26,482 nt of DNA from Candidatus Aenigmatarchaeota archaeon (GTDB lineage: Archaea; Aenigmatarchaeota; Aenigmatarchaeia; GW2011-AR5). A program made the translations under genes and the position numbers. Below the pieces are notes generated by a model that saw nothing but the letters and a program-made list of their open reading frames with translations, was not told where the DNA came from and searched no databases. This document shows positions 13,444-21,513 of the stretch, piece after piece (positions within the stretch are counted from its first letter, which is position 1; every line of letters begins with the position of its first letter). The DNA lies in contig JAGVVX010000040.1 of assembly GCA_018304565.1 (NCBI GenBank), positions 3,354 to 29,835 of the forward strand. Direction: 5' to 3'.

Positions 13444-13686
13444 TCCGCTTTTCAGTATCCTTTTCATCTTTGTTTTACGGGACAATGACTTGAACATAAT
13501 CTCGTGCCTCATTGCCTCTGATTTCGTTTTAAACTTCCAATGAGCCACCAGCTCAACGGGAAGACGGTTCCTGGTATATCTTGAAGCTTTTCCACTTCTA
13601 TGCGTAATGAGCCTTTTCTCCACATTATTCGTGTAGCCTGTGTAAAGTGATCCATCCCTGCATTTCAGCACGTAGACATAGAACAT
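13435..13686 (-). CDS. GIY-YIG nuclease domain protein (UPF0213/YhbQ type)
   Basis: 83 aa single-domain protein. FYVYVLKCRDGSLYTGYTNN carries the GIY-YIG strands (here YVY and YTG), followed by VEKRLITHRSGKASRYTRNR with the conserved Arg, and SEAMRHEIMFKSLSR with the catalytic Glu. Predicted structure-specific DNA nuclease; the in vivo role of the family is unclear. Confidence 0.85.
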   Translation of the reverse strand: MFYVYVLKCRDGSLYTGYTNNVEKRLITHRSGKASRYTRNRLPVELVAHWKFKTKSEAMRHEIMFKSLSRKTKMKRILKSGLS

Positions 13687-13762
13687 TATTCTAAGTAGAG
13701 TGTCAAAATCTTAAAGAGAAGCAGATTTATTTTAGTTTGCCAGCAGACACTCGTCTATCTTA

Positions 13763-13915
13763 TCAAAACGGCAGCAAGTAGCCAAAGTAATAGAGAACGG
13801 CTGCCAACAGTACAACAAGAACTGCAATAATGATAAAGTTCTTGATTATTTTCAGCCCGATGAATATGGCAGCGACGAGGACTATTATTGATAGCAATGA
13901 TTCGAGAAGAGCCAT
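13763..13915 (-). CDS. Small two-span membrane protein, 50 aa
   Basis: MALLESLLSIIVLVAAIFIG forms one span, a short loop KIIKN follows, then a second hydrophobic span (FIIIAVLVVLLAAVLYYF). A box A (TTTAAAT on the minus strand) lies about 28 bp before the ATG, pointing to a leaderless transcript. No family recognised. The rest of the 13687-13981 gap holds only promoter-like AT-rich sequence. Confidence 0.6.
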   Translation of the reverse strand: MALLESLLSIIVLVAAIFIGLKIIKNFIIIAVLVVLLAAVLYYFGYLLPF

Positions 13916-13981
13916 AATAAATATACAAGGCATGAAATCATTTAAACTTGCTGGGCGCGATCTTGGCAGTAATAGTATAAG

Positions 13982-14419
13982 TTATTTCTCTTTCCCTTTT
14001 TTCTTAAAATCCAGCGCGCAAGAGTTAATGCAATAACGCTTTTTGCCAGGCAACGGACTGTCATCGAAGACATGTCCTAGATGACCGCCACATCGCTTGC
14101 ACAGAACCTCGGTTCTCTGCATCCCATGGCTGGTATCCTTTCTGGCCTCTACATTTTTCTTTACTGTGTCAGAAAAACTTGGCCAGCCTGTGCCTGAGTC
14201 AAATTTTTTGTCTGAAGAGAATACTTCAGCCCCGCAACCAGCGCATAAGTAAGCTCCTGTATTCTTGTTGTGCAGGAGTTTACCAGTGAAAGGCGCCTCG
14301 GTGGCTTTTTTGCGCAAAACGTTGAACTGTTCAGCTGTAAGGCCTTTCTTCCACTCAATGTCCGATAGGCGCACTTTGTGCCTCATCCTGTTTTTTGTCT
14401 CTGGAATTTTAATTTTCAC
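13982..14419 (-). CDS. msrB: Peptide methionine-R-sulfoxide reductase MsrB
   Basis: Reduces methionine-R-sulfoxide in oxidised proteins. Zinc site CAGC and CKRC present; KFDSGTGWPSF and HGMQRTEVLC are family blocks; GHVFDDSPLPGKKRYCINSCAL holds the catalytic Cys (in RYCINS). The residue after is Cys instead of the usual Ala. 145 aa, a normal single-domain MsrB. Thioredoxin is the usual electron donor; none is in this window. Confidence 0.93.
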   Translation of the reverse strand: MKIKIPETKNRMRHKVRLSDIEWKKGLTAEQFNVLRKKATEAPFTGKLLHNKNTGAYLCAGCGAEVFSSDKKFDSGTGWPSFSDTVKKNVEARKDTSHGMQRTEVLCKRCGGHLGHVFDDSPLPGKKRYCINSCALDFKKKGKEK

Positions 14420-14464
14420 ACAAATTCCTTCCTATTTATTAGTTTTACTTAACATTTATTTAAT

Positions 14465-14989
14465 ATGGCATCATCATGGCGTAATGCCCTTGCACATGAA
14501 AAGAACAACAAGCTGCTTGCGGCTTCGGCTTGCTTCTTGATTCTGGCTATTGCCATCTATTTCAGTTTCTTTGACATACTCATCCCGGGCCTGCCAGACG
14601 GAAGCTACAGGCTTGCAATTGGCGACTTGTTCCTGGTCCCTGCAATTATTCTGGCCGTCGGGCAGTCTTTTATTCTGGGATTTGCCTTGCACGCGTCAAC
14701 GGCGCTTTTCAACGCAAAGAAGGATTTCCTGAAGGCGATATTCATATCTTCACTGCTTACATTCCTCTTTTCCCTGACTTATGTAATCTTCCCTTTCTTC
14801 GGGCCGTTTTACTACATAGTCTTCGCGGTTGGCGGCCCATGGTACGCGCTGCCTGTGGAAATACTCTGGTCTGCAGTAACTGTCAGCATAGGCGCGTTGC
14901 TGATAAGGAAATTTTACGGGCTGGATCTAAAAATAAGTTACGCTATTTCACTATTAGTTGTTGCCGGGATAGTGGTTGCAGCTTCGTGA
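14465..14989 (+). CDS. Polytopic membrane protein, 174 aa, unknown function
   Basis: Four to six hydrophobic segments are visible: LLAASACFLILAIAIYFSFF, GDLFLVPAIILAVG, FISSLLTFLFSLTYVIF, YYIVFAVGGP, and a C-terminal ISLLVVAGIVVAAS. No catalytic motif is seen. It ends one base before the convergent adk stop and diverges from msrB. Confidence 0.7.
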   Translation: MASSWRNALAHEKNNKLLAASACFLILAIAIYFSFFDILIPGLPDGSYRLAIGDLFLVPAIILAVGQSFILGFALHASTALFNAKKDFLKAIFISSLLTFLFSLTYVIFPFFGPFYYIVFAVGGPWYALPVEILWSAVTVSIGALLIRKFYGLDLKISYAISLLVVAGIVVAAS

Positions 14990-14990
14990 T

Positions 14991-15620
14991 CTAGAGATTC
15001 TCAACAATCAGCGATATGTCGTTGAATACCTGTTCTATGCTCTGATTCGCGTTTATCTCGTGCAAAAGCCTTTTGTACCTGTAGTGGTCTATAAGCGGCT
15101 TGGTGTCCTTGTGGAATATTTCCAGCCTCCGGCGCACAGCAAACTCGCTTTCATCGTTTCGCTGATACAGGTCGCCGCCGCACGCATCGCATTTTCCTTC
15201 TTCTGTGGGCTGCTTAACAACGCCATAAATTTCGCCGCATTTGTTGCATACAAATCTTGTTGCAAGCCTCTTCACCGCTTCTTCATCCGAGAGTTTCAGG
15301 TAAATCACTGCCTCTATCTTTGCTATGCCCTCGAGCAGCTTTGCCTGGTTGGCGTTCCTTGGATAGCCGTCAAGAACAAAACCTTTTTTGCAATCATCTT
15401 CTGAAAGACGCCGGCTGAGAAGGTCCGTGACAATATCATCGGGTATAAGCGAGCCTTTCCTTACCAGCAGGTCGATATGGGCGCCCATGTCCGTGTTCTG
15501 CCTTGCAATTTCCCGCAGCATGTCGCCTGTCGAGACATGGGATATCCCGAATCTTTCGGCTATCATTCTCGCCTGCGTTCCCTTGCCGGACCCCTGCGGG
15601 CCGATGATTATTATGTTCAT
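14991..15620 (-). CDS. adk: Adenylate kinase
   Basis: Interconverts ATP+AMP and 2 ADP. P-loop GPQGSGKGT at the N-terminus, AMP-site STGDMLR, DGYPRN, and a zinc-type LID with CNKCGEIY and CDACGGDLYQRNDE, then RRLEIFH. This is the bacterial-like long-LID type (209 aa), which also occurs in many archaea. Its start overlaps the stop of the next upstream gene (ATGA), so the two are translationally coupled. Confidence 0.93.
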   Translation of the reverse strand: MNIIIIGPQGSGKGTQARMIAERFGISHVSTGDMLREIARQNTDMGAHIDLLVRKGSLIPDDIVTDLLSRRLSEDDCKKGFVLDGYPRNANQAKLLEGIAKIEAVIYLKLSDEEAVKRLATRFVCNKCGEIYGVVKQPTEEGKCDACGGDLYQRNDESEFAVRRRLEIFHKDTKPLIDHYRYKRLLHEINANQSIEQVFNDISLIVENL

Positions 15621-16189
15621 TTTATTGACCTCACTATCTCCTCTACATTCTTGATAAAATCCTTTTTTGAAACTTCGTTTATTATCGTAAAATCTGCCAT
15701 GGCAATTGGTCCGCCTTTCTTTGACTTTTCCAGTTCTGCAAAGTCCCTGGATTCTGCTTCTTTTGGCATATAATGCCTTCTTATCATTTTTTTATCTTCT
15801 TTATCCCACTTTTGTTTTTGCAGCCGCTTATATCTTGTTCTTGGCGAAGAGTAAACAGCAACAACGTAAAATTTTTTGCCATATTTGTTCCTGAAGGCGA
15901 TATATTCTTCCCAGCTGTAAAGGCCATCTGCAACCACGTTTCCTCTTTTCAGAAGAGCATCTATCTTTGGAAAATTAAGGGTAGCATAAGCGGCCATGCC
16001 ATGTTTTTTTCTTATCGTCTCTCTTATAGGTTTTTCACTATCTTCTCCCGGTTTCAAGCCGCGTCTCACAACCTCATCAAGCGTAATCTGGCCAAGGCGT
16101 ATGAAAGAGAACCCATGCTTCATGAATACAGCAGCGGCTTCCGTCTTTCCAGATCCGGCCATGCCGACAATTGCAGCTACTTTCTTCAT
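15617..16189 (-). CDS. UPF0200 P-loop kinase (dephospho-CoA-kinase-like)
   Basis: 190 aa nucleoside/nucleotide-type kinase. Walker A GMAGSGKTEA, then FIRLGQITLDEVVRRGL, TIRKKHGMAAYATL and DGLYSWEEYIAFR, with SSPRTRYKRLQKQ and ESRDFAELEK near the LID. This is the archaeal UPF0200 pattern. The substrate is not established. Operon partner of adk, and divergent from trm5 across an AT-rich shared promoter. Confidence 0.85.
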   Translation of the reverse strand: MKKVAAIVGMAGSGKTEAAAVFMKHGFSFIRLGQITLDEVVRRGLKPGEDSEKPIRETIRKKHGMAAYATLNFPKIDALLKRGNVVADGLYSWEEYIAFRNKYGKKFYVVAVYSSPRTRYKRLQKQKWDKEDKKMIRRHYMPKEAESRDFAELEKSKKGGPIAMADFTIINEVSKKDFIKNVEEIVRSIK

Positions 16190-16242
16190 ATCGAACCATT
16201 TTTAAATGCGCAGATTTAAACCTTTACACTATCCGTGATCCT

Positions 16243-17070
16243 ATGGCTCTCAAAGACTTGCTCATTTCTAAGCTCACAAAAAAAGAACTGTCGCGTGCGC
16301 CGCGTTCTTTTGAAATAATAGGCAACAAAGACAAAGCTGTTGCCATCGTCGAGATACCAGAGAAGCTGGAAAAAAGAAAGATCTTGGTTGCAAATGCCAT
16401 AATGAGGCAGCACAGGAATGTTAAGACTGTCCTCGCTAAAGCCTCTGCGAGGCAAGGACAGTTCAGAACAAGAAACTATAAACTCATTAAGGGCGACAAA
16501 AATACGGAAATAATGCACGTCGAAAACGGCTGCCGGCTGCTTCTCGATCCGCAAAAAGTTTATTTCTCTCCGCGCGAGGGAACGGAAAGGCAGAGAATTG
16601 TTGAGCAGGTATCTAAAAAAGAGATTGTAATGGTATTTTTTGCCGGCGCAGGCCCTTTTGCAATTGTCATCGCAAAGAAATCCAAGCCCAAGCGCGTGAT
16701 AGGTATCGAATTGAGTGAAGCAGCCATTGATTATTTCTGGAAGAACGTGAAGCTGAACAAGCTAGAAAATGTCGATGTTGTCCACGGCAACGTTAAGCAG
16801 ATAGCAAGGGATTATTATGGCAAATGCGACCGGGTTATAATGCCCTTGCCGGAGACCGCAATAGACTATCTTGAAGACGCAGCAAAATGCCTGAAAAAGA
16901 AAGGAATTATACATCTTTATTTCTTTTCGGAAGAAGAAAAGATCGTTGAATGGAAAAGGAAAGCCAGGAAAATGCTTGGAAAGGGTAAAAAACATATAGT
17001 TCAGGCAAGAAAAATACTTCCTTATGGTCCCAGAATAAACAAATACAGGATGGATATAGAGGTTGGCTAA
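16243..17070 (+). CDS. trm5: tRNA (guanine-37-N1)-methyltransferase, Trm5 family
   Basis: Uses SAM to make m1G37, the first step toward wyosine in tRNA-Phe. N-terminal recognition domain, then HVENGCRLLLDPQKVYFSPR, the SAM site FFAGAGPFAIVIAK (family D replaced by F), VIGIELSEAAIDY, and MPLPETAIDYL where the family has NPP/MPLP. The ATG at 16243 is preferred because ATTTAAAC lies 25 bp upstream (leaderless); the longer frame from 16171 would run through the promoter. Clustered with taw2 and taw1. Confidence 0.88.
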   Translation: MALKDLLISKLTKKELSRAPRSFEIIGNKDKAVAIVEIPEKLEKRKILVANAIMRQHRNVKTVLAKASARQGQFRTRNYKLIKGDKNTEIMHVENGCRLLLDPQKVYFSPREGTERQRIVEQVSKKEIVMVFFAGAGPFAIVIAKKSKPKRVIGIELSEAAIDYFWKNVKLNKLENVDVVHGNVKQIARDYYGKCDRVIMPLPETAIDYLEDAAKCLKKKGIIHLYFFSEEEKIVEWKRKARKMLGKGKKHIVQARKILPYGPRINKYRMDIEVG

Positions 17071-17273
17071 GTGTCTAAGAAAATTTCCAAGAAAAAAATC
17101 AAGATAAACTGGAACGAAATTGATACGGTGTTGCTTGACATGGACGGCACTCTTGTTGATCATCACTATGAAGGGTATTTCTGGAATACTCTTCTTCCAA
17201 GAGCTTACGCAAAGAAAAACGGCATTTCAGTGAATAAGGCACTTGAAACTTCGCATTCCACTGTTTTTAAATC

Positions 17274-17836
17274 GTAATTCCACCAGCCTTTAGGCGGTGG
17301 ATCGACTTATTCTTCCGCAGACAAACATAAACTGCAGGCTGCTGCGTTACATCTGATAACGCGTTGTGGCAAAGTACAGACATAAAGTTTTCCTTTACCC
17401 AAGAGTGAAGAGGTTGTGCGAAGCACAACTGCGCCGCACGGCGGCGCAGGCAGGAATAAAGATCAAGGAAATCGGTTTCGACAAGGATCATGTGCACTTG
17501 CTCGTTTCCGTAAAGCCAACAACAAGCCCTTCAAAGATCGCGCACCTGCTCAAGGGAGCAAGTGCCTTCGTCCTGCTCAGGGCATTTCCTTGGCTACGAA
17601 CAAGATATTTCTGGTGCGGTCATTTCTGGTCTCCTGCTTACTTCTTCGACTCGGTCGGCACAAACACTTATGAACGTTTGGAAGAATATGTCAAGAATCA
17701 GGGAAGCGAATACCACCGCTTTTAAGCGGTGGATATTTATACTTTTAAGCGGTGGATATTTATACAGTGGTTCAGAGAATGCGAATTGCTCAAGGATTCA
17801 TAAATTTTAGCATGCCACCGTCTTCAGACGGTGGTC
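17274..17836 (+). mobile_element. IS200/IS605-like insertion, about 560 bp
   Basis: Left hairpin CCACCAGCC/GGCGGTGG (17280-17300) and right hairpin CCACCGTC/GACGGTGG (17815-17834) bracket a Y1 transposase gene. A further hairpin, CCACCGCTTTTAAGCGGTGG, lies at 17713-17732, and the 24 bp beginning CTTTTAAGCGGTGGATATTT is tandemly repeated (about 17719-17766). There are no terminal inverted repeats and no obvious target duplication, as expected for this family. Ends are approximate. Confidence 0.8.
17366..17725 (+). CDS. tnpA: IS200-type Y1 transposase (TnpA), N-terminus frameshifted
   Basis: Single-strand DNA transposase. The HUH motif is DHVHLLVSV and the catalytic tyrosine is in LEEYVKNQG; YRHKVFLYPRV and FWSPAYFFDSVG are family blocks. 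The frame opens at a GTG at 17366. Upstream, in another frame, HKLQAAALHLITR resembles the missing first strand (YHLVFVTKYR in the family), so one indel near 17360 has probably cut off the first 25 residues. 119 aa against the usual 130-155. Its stop falls inside the right hairpin. Confidence 0.85.
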   Translation: MAKYRHKVFLYPRVKRLCEAQLRRTAAQAGIKIKEIGFDKDHVHLLVSVKPTTSPSKIAHLLKGASAFVLLRAFPWLRTRYFWCGHFWSPAYFFDSVGTNTYERLEEYVKNQGSEYHRF

Positions 17837-18335
17837 CTTGACATAACAGGCGAGGAAATAATGAAACATGAAGGAACATTCAACTGGTCTTCTGTGGATT
17901 TCTGGGAAAAGAAGTTCGGCATACAATTATGGGATATCCGGTACCGGATCAGACATCTCATAAAACTTCACCCCCATACTGTCAGATTCCTGAAATTTCT
18001 CAGGAAAAACAACAAGAAGATATACCTTGTAACCGCAAGCGAGCCAAGAGATGTCGACTTGAAACTGTCACATTCCAAGATAATGCCTTATTTTGACGGA
18101 ATTTACAATCAATTTGACATAAAAAAAGCAAAGCATGAAAAGCTTTTCTGGAAAAGACTAAAGAAAACGGTCCGTTATGACAATGAAAAAACACTTTTTG
18201 TTGACGATAGGGAAGACGTATTAAATGCTGCGAAAGCCAGCGGAATAAAATTCCTGGTGCTTAAAGCAAAATACAATTCTAAGAGGCCGGCCAGAAAATC
18301 GAACGGGTTTCTGCGTGCCCATCATCTTGACGAGA

Positions 18336-19157
18336 TCATTCCTTGATGATTCTGAAATCTACAACAACATGAAAAACGCCGGGTTTGTAGCTCTTTACTT
18401 TCTTCTTTTCGAGGACCTCAAAGCCACATGACTGCTGGCTGCATGCTTCCTCTATCTGCTTCAAAGGCTTCTTCCACAGGTCTTTTGCAGAATAAATGTT
18501 GTGAAAATGCACTATTGCGTTGTTTTTTGCTATCCTTACGGCATAAGGCAGGAATTCCTCTGTATCAGGAAAATATCCCATTATAATCCGGTCTGCAAAG
18601 TTTGTTACGCTCTTTGCAAAATCTTTGCAGTCTCCCCATATTGTTTGCACATTTGCCAGACTGTTGAGTTGTATGTTGTTTTTGAGGAATCTGAATGCGT
18701 CCAGATTCTTTTCTATTGCAACAATCTTTTTTGCCTTCGTGTGCTTAGCTATTGGAAGCGAGAAATAGCCTATGCCTGCAAACATGTCGACTATTGTCTC
18801 ATCTTTCTTTATTTTTTTGATAAGCCTTTGTCGTTCATTGAGATTGCCCTTGGAGAACATGATTTTTGAGACATCAAGATGATACTTGACGCTGTTTTCT
18901 GTATGTATAGTCTCCGTTCTTTCTCCGGCAATAAGCTTTACAGCAGGCTGCCTTAATTCACCTTTGACCTCTTTTATTTCGCAAACGCTCCTGACGTAAG
19001 GCAGCAATAGCATTGCGCCCTGAGCTATCTTATTTTTCTCAGCTTGTGTAGCGTTGGGAATTTTCAGAAGCATTATGTCCCCGAGAATCTGGTAGCTGCT
19101 TGGTATTAGGCTCGGTTTGAGGCCCGTTACCTTTGCCAGCTTCTGCTTGAAAGCCAT
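18336..19157 (-). CDS. taw2: Taw2 (TYW2) tRNA-Phe wyosine aminocarboxypropyltransferase
   Basis: Trm5-like fold that moves the 3-amino-3-carboxypropyl group of SAM onto imG-14 at position 37. HTENSVKYHLDVSKIMFSKG, the SAM site DMFAGIGYFSLPIAK (GIGYF, typical of TYW2 as against GVGPF in Trm5), VAIEKNLDAF and IIMGYFPDTEEFLP support Taw2 over Trm5. 273 aa. Divergent from taw1 with a shared promoter. Confidence 0.85.
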   Translation of the reverse strand: MAFKQKLAKVTGLKPSLIPSSYQILGDIMLLKIPNATQAEKNKIAQGAMLLLPYVRSVCEIKEVKGELRQPAVKLIAGERTETIHTENSVKYHLDVSKIMFSKGNLNERQRLIKKIKKDETIVDMFAGIGYFSLPIAKHTKAKKIVAIEKNLDAFRFLKNNIQLNSLANVQTIWGDCKDFAKSVTNFADRIIMGYFPDTEEFLPYAVRIAKNNAIVHFHNIYSAKDLWKKPLKQIEEACSQQSCGFEVLEKKKVKSYKPGVFHVVVDFRIIKE

Positions 19158-19175
19158 AGATAAACTCAGTGAACA

Positions 19176-19185
19176 AGTTTTAAGT
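19176..19185. promoter_or_regulatory. Shared box A between taw2 and taw1
   Basis: AGTTTTAAGT sits about 24 bp before the taw2 ATG on the minus strand and 28 bp before the taw1 ATG on the plus strand. One near-symmetric TATA element could fire both leaderless genes. Confidence 0.45.
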
Positions 19186-19208
19186 ATCTGCTAGACGGAC
19201 TAGCAAAA

Positions 19209-20204
19209 ATGCAAAGCAATGTGATCTTTAACCAGAATTCTGCAAAGTCTTACCGCGAGCGAATGATGGAAAAGATGGAAAAAGCCGGCTACAGGTTTGT
19301 CGGAAGACGGAAGCACTCTGCAGTAAAGGTATGCAGCTGGTGCAAGTCCTCGCTGAATGAAAAAGGCCACTGCTACAAGCAGAAATTCTATGGCATAGAA
19401 TCGAGCCAATGCATCCAGATGTCACCCACTGCGCTGGTTTGCAGCGAAAACTGCCTTTTTTGCTGGAGGCCGCTTCGCTACACAATGCCCGGGCAGGGAG
19501 ATGAATGGGACGAGCCAAGCGAGATTTTAGACGGGTGCATTGAAGCGCAGCGCGATTTGCTGCAAGGGTTTGGCGGCAATCCGAACACAGACTCAAAAAA
19601 GTTTTACTACGCCATGATGCCCAAGCATGTTGCTATTTCGCTTTCCGGTGAACCAACGCTCTATCCAAAGATAGGCGGTCTTGTTGAGGAAATAATCAGA
19701 AGGAAAATGACTGCCTTTCTTGTAACGAACGGCACACTTCCTGAAAGATTGCAAAGCCTGCTTGATAATGATCAGCAGCCAACGCAGCTTTACATCACGC
19801 TTGCAGCTCCCGATAATGAGACGCTGAGGAAGACAGCGCTGCCGATGTTTGATGATGCTTGGGAAAGATTGATGGCTTCGCTGGCTATGCTCGAACAGTT
19901 CAAGAGGTCTGTTATCAGGCTTACTCTTGTGAAGAATCTGAATCTAGTAAACCCCGAAGGCTATGCAGAAATTGTAGACAAAGCTTCACCTGACTATCTG
20001 GAAGTTAAGGCGTTCATGTCAGTCGGCGGCGCCCGCGAGAGACTGGCTTACGAGCTGATGCCGACAGATGCTGAAATCCTTGATTTCGCAGAAAACATTG
20101 AGAAGAACAGCTCTTACAAGATAATCGACCACAAGGAAGACAGCCGCGTAGTGCTAATGACCCGCGACGGCAAGCCGAAAGAGTTTTTGCCTGGTGATGA
20201 CTAG
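19209..20204 (+). CDS. taw1: Taw1 (TYW1) 4-demethylwyosine synthase, radical SAM
   Basis: Makes imG-14 from m1G37 of tRNA-Phe using pyruvate. Radical-SAM cluster motif CSENCLFCW (CX3CX2C), N-terminal extra-cluster cysteines (VCSWCKS, GHCYKQ, SQCIQMSPT), ISLSGEPTLYP, FLVTNGTLPE, and the C-terminal EVKAFMSVGGAR with LMPTD. 331 aa, normal for archaeal Taw1. With trm5 and taw2 it gives three successive steps of archaeal wyosine synthesis. Confidence 0.95.
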   Translation: MQSNVIFNQNSAKSYRERMMEKMEKAGYRFVGRRKHSAVKVCSWCKSSLNEKGHCYKQKFYGIESSQCIQMSPTALVCSENCLFCWRPLRYTMPGQGDEWDEPSEILDGCIEAQRDLLQGFGGNPNTDSKKFYYAMMPKHVAISLSGEPTLYPKIGGLVEEIIRRKMTAFLVTNGTLPERLQSLLDNDQQPTQLYITLAAPDNETLRKTALPMFDDAWERLMASLAMLEQFKRSVIRLTLVKNLNLVNPEGYAEIVDKASPDYLEVKAFMSVGGARERLAYELMPTDAEILDFAENIEKNSSYKIIDHKEDSRVVLMTRDGKPKEFLPGDD

Positions 20205-21247
20205 TCAGCAAGTGCTTTCCTAAAGAATTCTTCTTCTATTGGTTCTGGTTGTGGCAACCGAATACCGTTAATAAATTGCTTATGGAAAATATTCAAAGCT
20301 TGTAAGTATCTATCGCTAGCCCTGAAAACGCCATCAAAATAATAACATCTTTCAAACAGCGATCTACTGTCCACTGGAACTTGATCAGAATGGTTTGCTG
20401 CAAGTACAACAGCTGTTGGCAAGTTGCCGAACGTTGATATTGGCCCGTCAGATTGTCCTTTTGAAATCCTTCTTAATAATTCTTCAAAAACAGCCTTTTC
20501 ATCATCAACGTCTTTCGGTACAGTAGATGTATGGTCTACGCGGAATAAACCATAACCGCCTTTAACATGTGATATAACATAATTTTGTGGCACAAACGAT
20601 TCTGGTGTTGGCAGTAACTTTGATATTGTTAAACATCTTGCGCTAAAACCATGCCATTGCATGAATCTGTGATAAAGTTTCAGAACATCCCCTTCTTTTT
20701 CCTTTATTTCCTGTGCCGACAGACGATTCATCTTCTTTCTGAATAAACCATTCAATTCTTCAACACGCAAATCGTCTTCTACTTTGGGAAGATCAAAGTA
20801 TAGTTGGACTGTTGGACCGCCGTCAAGAGTCTGGCCTGTTGAAACGACATCTAAGATAGAGTAAGGATTTGTTAATCCAGCTTTCCAATAGCACCAATTC
20901 AACCTATCTACAGCTTCCTGTTCTTGTTTGGCAGCTTCTGATAACAGAACTCCAAAAGGTTTGCCATTCACACGATCACCATCTCTATAACATGCAAATT
21001 TTTTAACATCTTCTATTTGATTTCTTGGAGAATCTGCAATTCTTCTAGTCAATCTGCCTTCAGGATCTAGGATTCCTTTGACTCTTATTGCCCTGTCTTC
21101 ATAAGGGAAAACAATTCCTCGTCCGCCAGAATTGTAGCACATTTGAGCATTTCCAGATTCTTGATAGACTATTGGTCTTACTAATTCACCATTCCTTACA
21201 ATTTCTAGTCGAAGTTCTTCTCTGACTTGTCGAAAAAGATCAAGCAT
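20201..21247 (-). CDS. Uncharacterised protein, 348 aa
   Basis: Soluble mixed alpha/beta protein. The N-terminal half has GGRGIVFPYEDRAIRVKGIL, a Gly-rich turn followed by a strand with Lys, and then NRLNWCYWKAGL-like helices; a divergent kinase fold is possible, but no catalytic loop can be named. C-terminal signature HVKGGYGLFRVDHTSTVP. I prefer the ATG at 21247 (MLDLFRQVREEL) over 21289, which adds a hydrophobic lead not backed by a ribosome site. It ends overlapping taw1 by 4 bp. Not recognised. Confidence 0.7.
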   Translation of the reverse strand: MLDLFRQVREELRLEIVRNGELVRPIVYQESGNAQMCYNSGGRGIVFPYEDRAIRVKGILDPEGRLTRRIADSPRNQIEDVKKFACYRDGDRVNGKPFGVLLSEAAKQEQEAVDRLNWCYWKAGLTNPYSILDVVSTGQTLDGGPTVQLYFDLPKVEDDLRVEELNGLFRKKMNRLSAQEIKEKEGDVLKLYHRFMQWHGFSARCLTISKLLPTPESFVPQNYVISHVKGGYGLFRVDHTSTVPKDVDDEKAVFEELLRRISKGQSDGPISTFGNLPTAVVLAANHSDQVPVDSRSLFERCYYFDGVFRASDRYLQALNIFHKQFINGIRLPQPEPIEEEFFRKALAD

Positions 21248-21384
21248 GAATTTTATGACAGCAAATAAGCTTAAAAAGAAACATTCCAAGATAAAATTTT
21301 TCTAGAAAAGTTTTAAGAATTTAGCAGTAAATCTGTTTATTTTAAAATAGAATATCAAGGAGATTATTATTAGAAAAATACAAA

Positions 21385-21513
21385 ATGTCGCTGTTTGTAA
21401 GGCTGGGGGCTTACCTGGCGGTAAGCATGCTGATATCTTACTTGTTTAGAGACAGCTTTCTTATTCTAGGAATTATTCTAACAGTTATGATGATAATAGC
21501 TGTTGAGACTTAG
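21385..21513 (+). CDS. Small membrane protein, 42 aa
   Basis: MSLFVRLGAYLAVSMLISYL, then FRDSF and a second span, LILGIILTVMMIIAV, ending ET. A box-like TTTATTTTAAAATAG lies about 45 bp upstream and AAGGAG about 20 bp upstream, so initiation signals are only fair. It overlaps the convergent aTrm56 stop by 4 bp. Confidence 0.5.
   Translation: MSLFVRLGAYLAVSMLISYLFRDSFLILGIILTVMMIIAVET

Larger units (their letters stand above)
17071..18346 (+). pseudogene. HAD phosphatase (GMP/IMP-nucleotidase-like) interrupted by an IS200-type element
   Basis: 5' part 17071-17277 carries HAD motif I, DTVLLDMDGTLVDHHYEGYF. The 3' part resumes after the insertion at about 17837 with LDITGEEIMKHEGTFNWSSV, then motif II LVTASEPRD, the motif III Lys region and motif IV FVDDREDVL. 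The layout (YFWNTLLPRAYAKKNG, GTFNW..VDFW) matches the YrfG-like nucleotidase group. The insert adds a stop after TVFKS. Starts GTG right after the trm5 stop, so it was in that operon. Exact excision of the element would restore the frame. The 3' end overlaps convergent taw2 by 11 bp. Confidence 0.85.
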
